DNA of 64,000 bases from a bacterium. GTDB taxonomy: Bacteria > Patescibacteriota > Microgenomatia > UBA1406 > GWC2-37-13. Position 1 is the stretch's first letter; each line of letters opens with the position of its first letter. The stretch covers positions 1 through 64,000 of the forward strand of contig JAJYOJ010000004.1 in assembly GCA_021796235.1 (NCBI GenBank). The letters are read 5' to 3'. Shown here piece by piece: positions 1 through 8,011 of this stretch. The translations under genes were made by a program, and so were the position numbers. Below the pieces are notes generated by a model. It was not told where the DNA came from, did no database searches, and worked only from the letters and a program-made list of their open reading frames with translations.

Positions 1-143
1 CCCCAGAAAGTGTTTACAGTTCAAAACACCAAATGAGATGTTTGAGAAAGAGGTAAACAGTTACAAGTTCCGTAGATACAGACGGGCAAAAGAAGACGGG
101 TGTTGCACTTCAACTTAGAATGCAGGCCCCGGACAAATTGTAG
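1..143 (+). pseudogene. 3' end of an IS30-family transposase gene, probably frameshifted
   Basis: The frame starting at base 2 reads PRKCLQFKTPNEMF, the typical IS30 transposase C-terminal block, and runs to a TAG at 116-118. The usual IS30 ending, GVALQLRM, is present but in another frame (99-143, stop TAG 141-143), so a one-base indel probably lies between about 45 and 95. The 5' part lies outside the window. No terminal inverted repeat could be identified. The identification rests on the short motif, so the family is fairly likely but the boundaries are not. Confidence 0.55.
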
Positions 144-178
144 TTGTTTCAGCCTATAATATTTGGTAAAATAAGAGT

Positions 179-2413
179 ATGATAAGGCTGATTTTGGTGC
201 TTCTCAATTCAATCATTTTTATTGGCGAAATAACGCAGGCGCTGATCCTTCTTCCGCTGAAAATAATCTTATTCATTTTACGGTTTTTACTAACCAAAAC
301 TAAAGAATTTTTACACGCGTTTAAAAAAATTGAATTTAAATATAAACCGATATTTAAGAAACGTAAAATTGCCAAGATATCGTTCCTTAAACTTCCGAAA
401 ATTTCTTTCAAACTTCCCCGAATAAAAATAAGAAATCGATTTTTGCGGGCTGGTCTCAAAGTGAAATTTTTTGTTCTAGGATGTATTTTCACGCTTCTAA
501 TAGTGTTTTTTTATCAATCTTATTTTTTTGTTAAAAATCTTCCATCACCTTTAAGCATAGGAAAAGTAAATTATCCTTTATCGACACATATATTTGACCG
601 AAACGGAAAGCTTTTATATGAGATTTACCGCGAACAAAATCGTACTCCGATAAATCTTAAAGACTTACCTCTGTATATCGCACAGGCGACAATCGCAATT
701 GAGGATAAAGATTTTTATCACCACAATGGGATAGATTTCATTTCGGGGATACTTAGGGCGGTAAGAGACACAATTTTTAGTGGTTCACTTCAGGGTGGAT
801 CAACAATTACTCAACAATTAGTAAGAAGCTCGTTGTTAACGCCAGAGCGAACTATTCAACGCAAAATTAAAGAAATTATCTTAGCGCTTTGGACGGAGAG
901 ATTATATAGCAAAAACCAAATTCTTGAAATGTACCTGAATCAGGTGCCTTATGGTGGCGAGTCTTATGGGATTGAAGAGGCGGCACGTACTTATTTTGGT
1001 AAGGGTGCAAAAGATATTGATCTTTCCGAAGCTGCAACATTAGCTGGACTTCCCCGGGCACCATCGCAATATTCACCCTATATAAATCCATCACTAACTC
1101 TGGTACGGCGAAACGAAGTATTAGGCCAGATGTATAATCAACATTACATTACGAGAGATCAAGAAAAACAAGCCGAAGATGAAGCTCTGCATATAGTTCC
1201 GCCGAAAACTCAAATTGCAGCTCCTCACTTTGTTTTTTATGTTAAATCTGCTTTAGAAAATACATATGGTATTGAAGAGGTAGAACAAGGTGGGTTAAAT
1301 GTCGAAACCACGTTAGATATTAATATACAAAATGAAGCTGAAAAAATCTTGAACGAAGAACTGACAAAAATCCAAAATTTGCACGTTACCAACGGCGCTA
1401 TAATGGTTACCCGACCTTCAACCGGAGAGATACTTGCGATGGTTGGATCAGTCAATTTCTTCGCTTCACCCTCTGGCTCTTTTAATGTAGCGACAGCCCT
1501 TAGACAACCCGGTTCGTCAATCAAACCGATAATGTATTCGTTAGCCTTGGCAAATGGTTATACGGCAGCATCAATCATCGACGACTCGCCGGTTGTTTTC
1601 AATAGCCCTGGTTCTTCCCCATATGCGCCAGTCAATTATGATGGAAAATTTCATGGAAAAATTCCTCTCAGATATGCCCTGGCAAATTCAATTAATGTAC
1701 CGGCCGTTAAGGTATTGAATACGTTAGGGGTACCGGCTTTTATCGAACAAGCGCAAAAATTTGGAATCACTACCTGGACAGATCCAGCCCGTTATGGTTT
1801 ATCCTTGACGCTGGGTGGAGGGGAGGTAAAAATGACTGATATGGCTGAGGCATATGGGGTTTTTGCCAATATGGGATACAAAGTTCCCTTAAATAGTCTT
1901 ATAAAAGTTTCCGATGTTACTGGACAAGATTTTTATGATTTAAGTCCTAAGAAGTCTCAGGTTATTGATCCTGGAATAGCCTATATTCTTTCAGATATTC
2001 TGTCAGATAATTTTGCAAGGCAGATGGAGTTTGGTACGAATTCGGCTCTGGAAATTCCCGGCTCTAAAGTAGCTGTGAAAACTGGTACAACCAATGATAA
2101 ACGAGACAACTGGACCATCGGCTATACTCCAGATTTCTTAGTTGTTGTTTGGGTAGGTAATAATGACAATAGCCCTATGAACCAATATTTGGCATCGGGG
2201 ATAACAGGTGCTGCTCCCATCTGGAACAGGGTGATGGGGTATCTTTTACAAAATTATTCAACAGCAGGCAATTGGTATAATCAACCCGACGATGTAGTTT
2301 CCAAAAAATGTTATTTCGGCAGGACCGAGTATTTCCTACGGGGTACTGAAAATAAAGTTTCCTGTGGAGAGCCAATCCTCGGGTCCACGCCAACCCCTAC
2401 GCCAAAGCCTTAA
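179..2413 (+). CDS. class A penicillin-binding protein (peptidoglycan glycosyltransferase/transpeptidase)
   Basis: Bifunctional murein synthase that polymerises lipid II and cross-links stem peptides at the outer face of the membrane. An unusually long N-terminus (about 95 residues with a first hydrophobic stretch and a Lys-rich linker) precedes the main membrane anchor (about 95-118). The GT51 domain shows EDKDFYHH near residue 175 (catalytic Glu) and QGGSTITQQ near 205. The transpeptidase domain has SSIKP near 447 (nucleophile Ser), SIN near 503 and KTGTT near 633. The tail is Pro/Thr-rich with two cysteines. A TATAAT at 155-160 lies 18 nt before the ATG. The 3' end overlaps the convergent serS gene by 17 bp. 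A close paralogue, without the long N-terminus, lies at 52386-54632. Confidence 0.93.
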   Translation: MIRLILVLLNSIIFIGEITQALILLPLKIILFILRFLLTKTKEFLHAFKKIEFKYKPIFKKRKIAKISFLKLPKISFKLPRIKIRNRFLRAGLKVKFFVLGCIFTLLIVFFYQSYFFVKNLPSPLSIGKVNYPLSTHIFDRNGKLLYEIYREQNRTPINLKDLPLYIAQATIAIEDKDFYHHNGIDFISGILRAVRDTIFSGSLQGGSTITQQLVRSSLLTPERTIQRKIKEIILALWTERLYSKNQILEMYLNQVPYGGESYGIEEAARTYFGKGAKDIDLSEAATLAGLPRAPSQYSPYINPSLTLVRRNEVLGQMYNQHYITRDQEKQAEDEALHIVPPKTQIAAPHFVFYVKSALENTYGIEEVEQGGLNVETTLDINIQNEAEKILNEELTKIQNLHVTNGAIMVTRPSTGEILAMVGSVNFFASPSGSFNVATALRQPGSSIKPIMYSLALANGYTAASIIDDSPVVFNSPGSSPYAPVNYDGKFHGKIPLRYALANSINVPAVKVLNTLGVPAFIEQAQKFGITTWTDPARYGLSLTLGGGEVKMTDMAEAYGVFANMGYKVPLNSLIKVSDVTGQDFYDLSPKKSQVIDPGIAYILSDILSDNFARQMEFGTNSALEIPGSKVAVKTGTTNDKRDNWTIGYTPDFLVVVWVGNNDNSPMNQYLASGITGAAPIWNRVMGYLLQNYSTAGNWYNQPDDVVSKKCYFGRTEYFLRGTENKVSCGEPILGSTPTPTPKP

Positions 2414-3650
2414 TTTTTTCAAATCCGACCAATGATTGCAGAACTTTTGGTATGACAATTGATCCGTCTTTCTGTTGGTAGTTTTCCAGTATTGCAATAA
2501 GAATGCGCGGAGAAGCAAGCGCCGTATTATTCAGAGAAAAACAATATTCAGTTTGCCCCGTTTTATTTCTGTATTTTATTTTTAACCTCCGGGTTTGAAA
2601 ATCACCCATAATAGAGTTTGACATAGTTTCTCCGTAACCATTCCTAGATGGCATCCAGGTTTCTATATCAAATTTCTTAACTTGTGGCTCGCCCATATCG
2701 CCTGTGCACATAAGAAGAACCCTATAAGGAAGGTTTAAATCTTGTAAGATTTCTTCGGAATTCTTTTGTAGTTCCTCATGCAGTTTTTTTGCTTCAAGCA
2801 TATCGTTTTTTCCAATGAAGACCTGTTCGATTTTCCAAAACTCGTGCAGCCGGTAAAGTCCTTTTAAGTCTTTTCCATAGGATCCGGCTTCGCGGCGAAA
2901 ACAGGGAGAAAGCGCGACAAATTTTTTTGGCAACCCTTTTTCATCTAAAATTTCCGAAGCATAGTAGGACGTTACCGGAACCTCAGCAGTTCCGGCAAGA
3001 TAGGCGTCGTTATCGTTTAATTTGTAGACTTCCTGCTCGCCCCAGGGGAATTGGCCGGCGCCAAAAAGAGTAAAGCCCTTGACAATCGCTGGCGCAATGA
3101 TAGGCGTATAACCTTTCTTAATAAGTTTATTGAAAACATAAAAAAGTATGGCAAAATGGAGTTGAGCAGCTGCATTTTTTAAAAAATAACCACGAAAGCC
3201 TGAAACTTTTGCTCCTCTTTCAAAATCAATCAAGTCCAGATTCTTACCGAGTTCGATATGAGATTTTGGCTCAAAATCAAATTTTGTAATCTTTCCCCAT
3301 TTTTTGATCTCAACATTGTCGTCCGTATTTTTTCCAACCGGTACTTCGTCTAAAGGAACGTTGGGAACGAAAGAAATTAACTTATTTAATTCTTCCTCGG
3401 TTTTTTTGAGGCTTTCTTCAATTCCTTTCAACTCTTCTTTTATCTCTTTACCCCTTTTCTTGACAGAATCATCTACTTTGTTTTTTGCCAAAGCATTGCG
3501 TTCCTCTCGCAGTTTCTGATTTTTTTGAATGAGGTCACGTCTTATTTTATCAAGCTCAAGAATTCTATCTATATCTACTACACGATTTTTGTTTTTTGCG
3601 GCTGTAATTACTTTTTCCTTGTTTTTTTGAATAAAATCAATTGAGAGCAT
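2397..3650 (-). CDS. serS: seryl-tRNA synthetase
   Basis: Charges tRNA-Ser with serine in the cytoplasm. The 417-residue length is normal for bacterial SerRS. The N-terminal third is the long Lys/Glu-rich coiled-coil arm that binds the tRNA variable arm (about residues 25-105). The class II core follows, with motif 2 (SPCFRREAGSYG, about 245-260) and motif 3 (ALASPRILIAILENYQ) near the C-terminus. It starts 7 nt after the stop of rdgB and is probably cotranscribed with it. Its 3' end overlaps the convergent PBP gene. Confidence 0.97.
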   Translation of the reverse strand: MLSIDFIQKNKEKVITAAKNKNRVVDIDRILELDKIRRDLIQKNQKLREERNALAKNKVDDSVKKRGKEIKEELKGIEESLKKTEEELNKLISFVPNVPLDEVPVGKNTDDNVEIKKWGKITKFDFEPKSHIELGKNLDLIDFERGAKVSGFRGYFLKNAAAQLHFAILFYVFNKLIKKGYTPIIAPAIVKGFTLFGAGQFPWGEQEVYKLNDNDAYLAGTAEVPVTSYYASEILDEKGLPKKFVALSPCFRREAGSYGKDLKGLYRLHEFWKIEQVFIGKNDMLEAKKLHEELQKNSEEILQDLNLPYRVLLMCTGDMGEPQVKKFDIETWMPSRNGYGETMSNSIMGDFQTRRLKIKYRNKTGQTEYCFSLNNTALASPRILIAILENYQQKDGSIVIPKVLQSLVGFEKIKALA

Positions 3651-3657
3651 GATTAGT

Positions 3658-4278
3658 TTATTTTAACACAGTTTCGATTTTTATTACTAAGCGTTTGAGA
3701 GCTTTTAATCTGTGGTTAATAATTTTATGCTCTTCATCAGTCAATTCGTCATAATATTTATTAAACTCTTTTACGATAAATAGGGCCCGATAGGGATAAC
3801 CAAGGGTGGGCCTGCCGCTAGGTTTTTCAGCAATCAGTCCTTTAATTTTTTCCTGCTCGCATAACTGTTTTTTTGTTTTCGGATCATAAAAACAAAGGCA
3901 CGTTTCCAAATAGGCTGTTCTGTCTATCCGAATTTCACCCGTAGGGTGCAATCGCCTAAGTGCGTAGTCAATGAGCTCTTTATCCGTTGCTTCTCGCCCC
4001 AGCCAGCGCCTGGACTTGACTCCAGGTTCGTTGTTTAAGGCCGGAATAATTAGGCCTCCGTCATCGGCTAAGGTTGGAAGACCAGAAATTTTAGCATAAA
4101 ATTTGGCTTTGAGAAGTGAATTTTCCTTAAAGGTTTTACCGGTTTCTTCGGGCTCTTCCGTGATACTTAAATTGTTTAGAGAGAAGACCTTTAATCTCTT
4201 TTGTTCCAATTTTTTTAAACCAAGCATCAATTCTGCGAGCTTCGCTTTATTGGTTGTTGCAACAAGAAGGGATTTCAT
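3658..4278 (-). CDS. rdgB: RdgB/HAM1-family non-canonical purine NTP pyrophosphatase
   Basis: Hydrolyses XTP/dITP to monophosphates to keep deaminated purines out of nucleic acids. The N-terminal ATTNKAKLAEL matches the HAM1 substrate motif (T/S-x-N-x-x-K) and LADDGGL is the metal-binding segment; NEPGVKSRRW follows as in the family. At 206 aa it is slightly long, and the extra residues include an HPTG loop encoded by a REP palindrome at 3936-3948. The start codon lies 7 nt after a TACAAT -10 box (complement 4286-4291), so the mRNA is probably leaderless. First gene of a two-gene unit with serS. Confidence 0.9.
   Translation of the reverse strand: MKSLLVATTNKAKLAELMLGLKKLEQKRLKVFSLNNLSITEEPEETGKTFKENSLLKAKFYAKISGLPTLADDGGLIIPALNNEPGVKSRRWLGREATDKELIDYALRRLHPTGEIRIDRTAYLETCLCFYDPKTKKQLCEQEKIKGLIAEKPSGRPTLGYPYRALFIVKEFNKYYDELTDEEHKIINHRLKALKRLVIKIETVLK
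3936..3948 (-). repeat. REP palindrome copy inside rdgB
   Basis: CACCCGTAGGGTG, the core of the REP family tied to the RAYT at 58787-59452. This copy lies inside the rdgB coding region, in frame, and encodes the HPTG segment of a variable loop. Its centre (CGTAG on the + strand) has the same orientation as the copy at 58768. Confidence 0.75.
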
Positions 4279-4286
4279 AGATTAAT

Positions 4287-4314
4287 ATTGTACTTGATTT
4301 TTAATAATCTATAG
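4287..4314 (+). promoter_or_regulatory. promoter of the MazG-like gene and its leader
   Basis: TTGTAC (4287-4292), 16 nt, TATAGA (4309-4314). The expected transcription start is near 4321. The -35 overlaps the -10 (ATTGTA, 4286-4291) of the divergent rdgB promoter. This is the best match between rdgB and the leader ORF, of moderate quality. Confidence 0.45.
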
Positions 4315-4327
4315 ATTAAAGTGTTTT

Positions 4328-4390
4328 ATGGAAATAAGAAAAAAGACTAAAAAAAAAGAAATTAAGGGTTATAATAACACCCGCGCATAG
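4328..4390 (+). CDS. putative 20-residue Lys-rich leader peptide
   Basis: The ORF begins about 7 nt after the predicted transcription start, encodes 20 residues of which eight are Lys (including KK and KKK runs), and ends with a TAG whose last base is the first base of the terminator's 3' arm. No Shine-Dalgarno is visible, but leaderless starts are common here. The position suggests translation-coupled attenuation. The AT-rich A-tracts could also give a Lys-rich ORF by chance, so this is a candidate only. Confidence 0.4.
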   Translation: MEIRKKTKKKEIKGYNNTRA

Positions 4391-4403
4391 CGCGGGCTTT
4401 TTT
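4380..4403 (+). terminator. intrinsic terminator in the leader of the MazG-like gene
   Basis: CCCGCGC (4380-4386), a 3-nt loop, GCGCGGG (4390-4396), then C and T6 (4398-4403). It sits 3 nt before the ATG at 4407. No rightward gene lies between it and the divergent rdgB promoter, so it can act on the MazG-like gene's own leader transcript. No competing antiterminator is visible upstream, where the sequence is AT-rich. Confidence 0.75.
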
Positions 4404-4406
4404 GTT

Positions 4407-5120
4407 ATGGTAGAAAAGATACGTAAAAGACCGCCAACTCGTACTTTACCTGTTCTCCAACAGTATTATCATGATTGGAGAAGAGAAAGAGGGCTATTGG
4501 ATGAAGGAGCGCTGGAAGTAGGTAGAAAATTGCTTGAGGAAAATCTAGAACTCGTAACAGCCATCGATGGATTATTTAAAGGAACTAAAGATCGATATGA
4601 TGTTGCTGGTGAAGCAGCGGATACATTTCTTTATGCAGGTACTTTAGTTTCCATGCACAAGATGCCGTTACATGAAGTCCTTGAAAATAACCTTCAAAAA
4701 CCTGCCATCATGATAGATGATCTTGAAATGGTGGTTGATAGTCATATAATTCATAACGGCATAGACTCTTTAACAGGCATTGGTTTATCAATGCTGGAGC
4801 GTTCACAGCTCGTTTGTCAAATTTTCGAAAATTCAGACGCCGCAGACCCTCGTTTTATAGCTGATCATGCGGGACAAATTATTTTTTTGTCAGCATTAAT
4901 CATAAGACATTTGGGTTTACCAATAGAAGAAGTAATTGATGGAAAGCTTTTAAGAAATGAAATTAAATATAATAAAGAGAAGCTTTTGCAGTTAAGACAA
5001 GCTGGTTTACTAGCGCAGGGCGCAATGACTATTGTCAAAAAAGACTGGAATGTCGCTTATGACAAGTTATTAATGCAATTACAATTAGGAGATTTTGAGG
5101 AGCTCGAATTAGAGTCCTAG
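4407..5120 (+). CDS. tandem MazG-like (all-alpha NTP pyrophosphatase) protein
   Basis: The first half (about residues 36-100) has the MazG-fold pattern: an acidic helix with EENLE, a spacer, then GEAADTFLYA followed by a hydrophobic helix and PLHEVLENN. The second half (about 130-205) repeats the same layout (ERSQLVCQ, ADHAGQIIFLSA, PIEEVIDGK) but has lost the acidic metal ligands. The protein therefore looks like an internal duplication with one active and one degenerate unit. The likely role is hydrolysis of a nucleoside triphosphate; the substrate is unknown. The ATG follows a terminator T-tract with no Shine-Dalgarno. Its 3' end overlaps the convergent HD gene by 12 bp. Confidence 0.65.
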   Translation: MVEKIRKRPPTRTLPVLQQYYHDWRRERGLLDEGALEVGRKLLEENLELVTAIDGLFKGTKDRYDVAGEAADTFLYAGTLVSMHKMPLHEVLENNLQKPAIMIDDLEMVVDSHIIHNGIDSLTGIGLSMLERSQLVCQIFENSDAADPRFIADHAGQIIFLSALIIRHLGLPIEEVIDGKLLRNEIKYNKEKLLQLRQAGLLAQGAMTIVKKDWNVAYDKLLMQLQLGDFEELELES

Positions 5121-5675
5121 ATCTGAAGAGATTGCCTGCATCGCTTTTAGAACAATTCCAACGAATTCCTCAAGTTTAATTCCCAATTTTTCGGCGCACA
5201 TTTTGATTTGTTCACGATGGACTCCGGCAGCGAAGTGTTTTGAAGGAAACTTTTTGAGTACCGACTCAACTGTTACAGATGCTAATTTTTTATCCGGCAT
5301 AACAAGGGCAACTGCAACTATAAATCCGGTTAGCTCGTCACAGCTGTAGAGAGACCATTCCAACGGGGTTTTGGGAGAATTTTCGCCGGTATGGACAAAA
5401 TTATGAGAAAGAATTGCGTTTATAACTTCGCTATCTGTTTCGTTTGCATCTTCTAGCCACTCAACCATTTTTTTCGTATGCATTGCCGGATTATCCCTTG
5501 TTGCTTCCCAATCTCCATCATGTAGCAGACCAACCAAACCCCATTTGTTTTCATCACCTTTGAAATGATTAGACAAAGCTCGCATAGCAGCTTCAACCGC
5601 AAGACAATGCCGCAGGAGGTTTTTATTTTTGAGATTCAGGTTTAAAATTTCAAGCGCTTTTTCCCGGGCGATCAT
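5109..5675 (-). CDS. HD-domain hydrolase
   Basis: A 188-residue HD-superfamily protein resembling the short predicted hydrolases of the HDIG type. Visible metal-ligand pattern: RHCLAVEAAM (His), GLLHDGDWE (HD pair), NPAMHTKKM (His), AILSHNF (His) and CDELTG (Asp). The family is a set of phosphohydrolases acting on nucleotides; the substrate cannot be told. Last gene of the T-box operon, 2 nt after the LysRS stop. Why it travels with LysRS is unknown. Confidence 0.8.
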   Translation of the reverse strand: MIAREKALEILNLNLKNKNLLRHCLAVEAAMRALSNHFKGDENKWGLVGLLHDGDWEATRDNPAMHTKKMVEWLEDANETDSEVINAILSHNFVHTGENSPKTPLEWSLYSCDELTGFIVAVALVMPDKKLASVTVESVLKKFPSKHFAAGVHREQIKMCAEKLGIKLEEFVGIVLKAMQAISSDLGL

Positions 5676-5677
5676 AT

Positions 5678-8011
5678 TTATTTGGCTGATACAATTCCAG
5701 CAACTTCAACTGTTCCTCCGCAATATTTAGTAATTTTTTCGAGGGTCTGTTTTAAAGTTTCTTCTACCATTGTTCTATTGATTTCATAAACTCCATCAAT
5801 ATTAATTAAAAGATTTTTAGTTTTTTCGGTTACCGCTGTTCTTTGGGCATCGCGATAGTTAAAGTCGATATTATAGCCGCCGATCTGATCGAAATAAGCT
5901 ACTTCTTCGGGTTTGTATTCCGTTGGTTCGTTATCTCCAAGAAGCAATATTTTTTCCTCACGTTTGGGAAAACGCAAAATGGTAGGTAATTTAATCTTAT
6001 CTAGATCAAAAGCACCAGAGGAAATTCGGTTTTTCATAACAACTAGATTATAGGCATCAACGCAAGAATTGATTTCATACAAGCCTTTTTTCAGAGCAAT
6101 ACGCCGGAGAAGAGCTTCGGGGGAGGGGCGGCGTGAATGCCAATCAACTTTCATTTCCCGATACATCCGTCGATAACTTTGTATCTCGCGGAATGAGCCT
6201 AGCATTTCATTTGTCAGCCCAGATTGAGTTTTAATAAATGCAGCAATTTCTTTTTGCAAATCGAGGCTGATTTTATTAATTGTTACATTCTTTATTATTG
6301 CTATTCCAATATTTATTGAGGGAAATTTTTCGGCAAGCGTTTTAGCAATGGAAAAAATTTTTTCATCGTTTAAATCCGGGAAATTAGTTTTTTTAGTTTG
6401 GCTGACTGGTCCACCTTTTTGTTTTACTGAATTAAGCAGTTTTTCCTTTGTGACATTAACACCCAATTCCAAAATTAAGTCAGCGGCTTTGGGACCAAAA
6501 TCGTCTGCAGTCAAAGATTGATAAAATGCCTTAAATGCTTCCTTAGGTGGAATTTTACTGCTTGCTAGTGAGGCATAGACTGTTTTTTGAAGCGTTTCCC
6601 TATCAGAATTTTTTATATCTAATTTATCAGCAAGCGATTTAAGGAATAACTTCTGGGCCGAGTTTAGTTTATTGCTGGATTTTTTTTCTGAAGCTTGTGA
6701 TGTCGGTCCAGCTTCCTGTGAATAGTTTTTTAAATACACTTGGGCATAAACGATACGTTCTTCCAAAATTTCCTTTTCATCTTGAGTTAGTTTTGAGCCT
6801 TTTTGTTTTTCAAAAAAACTAAGAAGATCAGTTTTAGTTTTCACAAGATTTGTAACCGTTCGGAAGCGAGGTAAATAAAGCCTTTTTTCGGGAAGAGGCT
6901 TAACTGCCGAAAGTTCAACAATACGGGCAAATTCTTCAAGAACTTCACCCGGTTTACCTTCGGGAAGTTTTTTTTCAATTTTTGAAAAATAAGCATTGAG
7001 ACAGCGATCATAGTCATCGAAAAGATTGAGAATTGTTACGCCATAAGGATTGAAGTCTAAATGTGTTCCAATCGGAGTGCGGACAATCAAAAAGCGAAAG
7101 ACATCAGGCGGTAATATTCGTGAAACTTCTTTAGCCGAAGTACCAATACCTTTTGATGACGACATTTTTTTCCCGCCGATTGTAAACCATTCGTAAGCCG
7201 GAGGATAGGTCGGAGGATAATTCAATATTTCTTCACAGATTGCCTGAGCCATATCATAGGAACCTCCGGAAGACATGTGATCTTTTCCCGCCCCTTCTAT
7301 TGTAACTCCGATTACTTTCCAGTGAGCCGGCCAATCAACCTTCCAATGGAATTTGCCGTTTCCATCAAAAGGCGAGATGACTCCTTGATGTCCGCAGCCC
7401 ATTGCCCAGGCAGCCATCTTGGGTTCGCAGCGATAATGAACTAGTTTTCCATCCCATTTATAAACCTGGGTGGTTCCGATTTTTCCGCACTTTTGGCAAA
7501 TAACCTGAAATGGATACCAGTCCTCGGGTTTTTCGGCCTTTGCAACACGGGCGTAGATTTCCCTAACTTTTTTCGCCTGGTTTAAGACCTCTTCGATCAC
7601 AGGGTTCATTTTTCCCGACCGGTATAACTTTGATGACCAGATGATTTGTGGGTGGCAGTTGATCGATTCAAAAACCTCGGTAAATTCCTTTGCATAATAC
7701 TCGGCAAAGCTCTTATAATTTTTTTCCGGAGCGGGAATATTGCAAAGCGGCATTCCGGCATATTTTTCCCATTTTTCGTAATTTAGATACGAGGGTACCG
7801 CATCCATCTGATCAAGATCATTAAAAACGTAAGAAAACTTTGCGTTAACGCCATTTTCAAGAAGGACTTTATAAATTAAATCATGGATAATAACGCCCCG
7901 CAATGATCCGACATGGATTCTCCCGGAAGGAGTTTTCATGTCATCAACCAACTCACTTTTCTTATTATGCAAACTTATTATTTTTTTAACCTCGCGGTCA
8001 ACCCAGATCAT
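5678..8011 (-). CDS. lysS: class I lysyl-tRNA synthetase fused to a PheRS-beta-type B3/4 domain
   Basis: The N-terminal ~520 residues are an archaeal-type class I LysRS: GRIHVGSLRG near 30 (HIGH-like), a Cys-rich zinc insertion (CQKCGKIG) and KKMSSSKG near 282 (KMSKS). From about residue 540 to the end the protein changes to a B3/4 domain like that of PheRS beta and of solo COG3382 proteins: EIQSYRRMYREM, RPSPEALLRRI, CVDAYNLVV, RDAQRTAV, and an ending with TKNLLINIDGV. In PheRS this domain edits mischarged tRNA. Class I LysRS is normally about 500-550 aa, so 777 aa reflects the fusion. It overlaps the upstream M20 gene by 4 bp (ATGA) and lies in the T-box operon. Confidence 0.9.
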   Translation of the reverse strand: MIWVDREVKKIISLHNKKSELVDDMKTPSGRIHVGSLRGVIIHDLIYKVLLENGVNAKFSYVFNDLDQMDAVPSYLNYEKWEKYAGMPLCNIPAPEKNYKSFAEYYAKEFTEVFESINCHPQIIWSSKLYRSGKMNPVIEEVLNQAKKVREIYARVAKAEKPEDWYPFQVICQKCGKIGTTQVYKWDGKLVHYRCEPKMAAWAMGCGHQGVISPFDGNGKFHWKVDWPAHWKVIGVTIEGAGKDHMSSGGSYDMAQAICEEILNYPPTYPPAYEWFTIGGKKMSSSKGIGTSAKEVSRILPPDVFRFLIVRTPIGTHLDFNPYGVTILNLFDDYDRCLNAYFSKIEKKLPEGKPGEVLEEFARIVELSAVKPLPEKRLYLPRFRTVTNLVKTKTDLLSFFEKQKGSKLTQDEKEILEERIVYAQVYLKNYSQEAGPTSQASEKKSSNKLNSAQKLFLKSLADKLDIKNSDRETLQKTVYASLASSKIPPKEAFKAFYQSLTADDFGPKAADLILELGVNVTKEKLLNSVKQKGGPVSQTKKTNFPDLNDEKIFSIAKTLAEKFPSINIGIAIIKNVTINKISLDLQKEIAAFIKTQSGLTNEMLGSFREIQSYRRMYREMKVDWHSRRPSPEALLRRIALKKGLYEINSCVDAYNLVVMKNRISSGAFDLDKIKLPTILRFPKREEKILLLGDNEPTEYKPEEVAYFDQIGGYNIDFNYRDAQRTAVTEKTKNLLINIDGVYEINRTMVEETLKQTLEKITKYCGGTVEVAGIVSAK

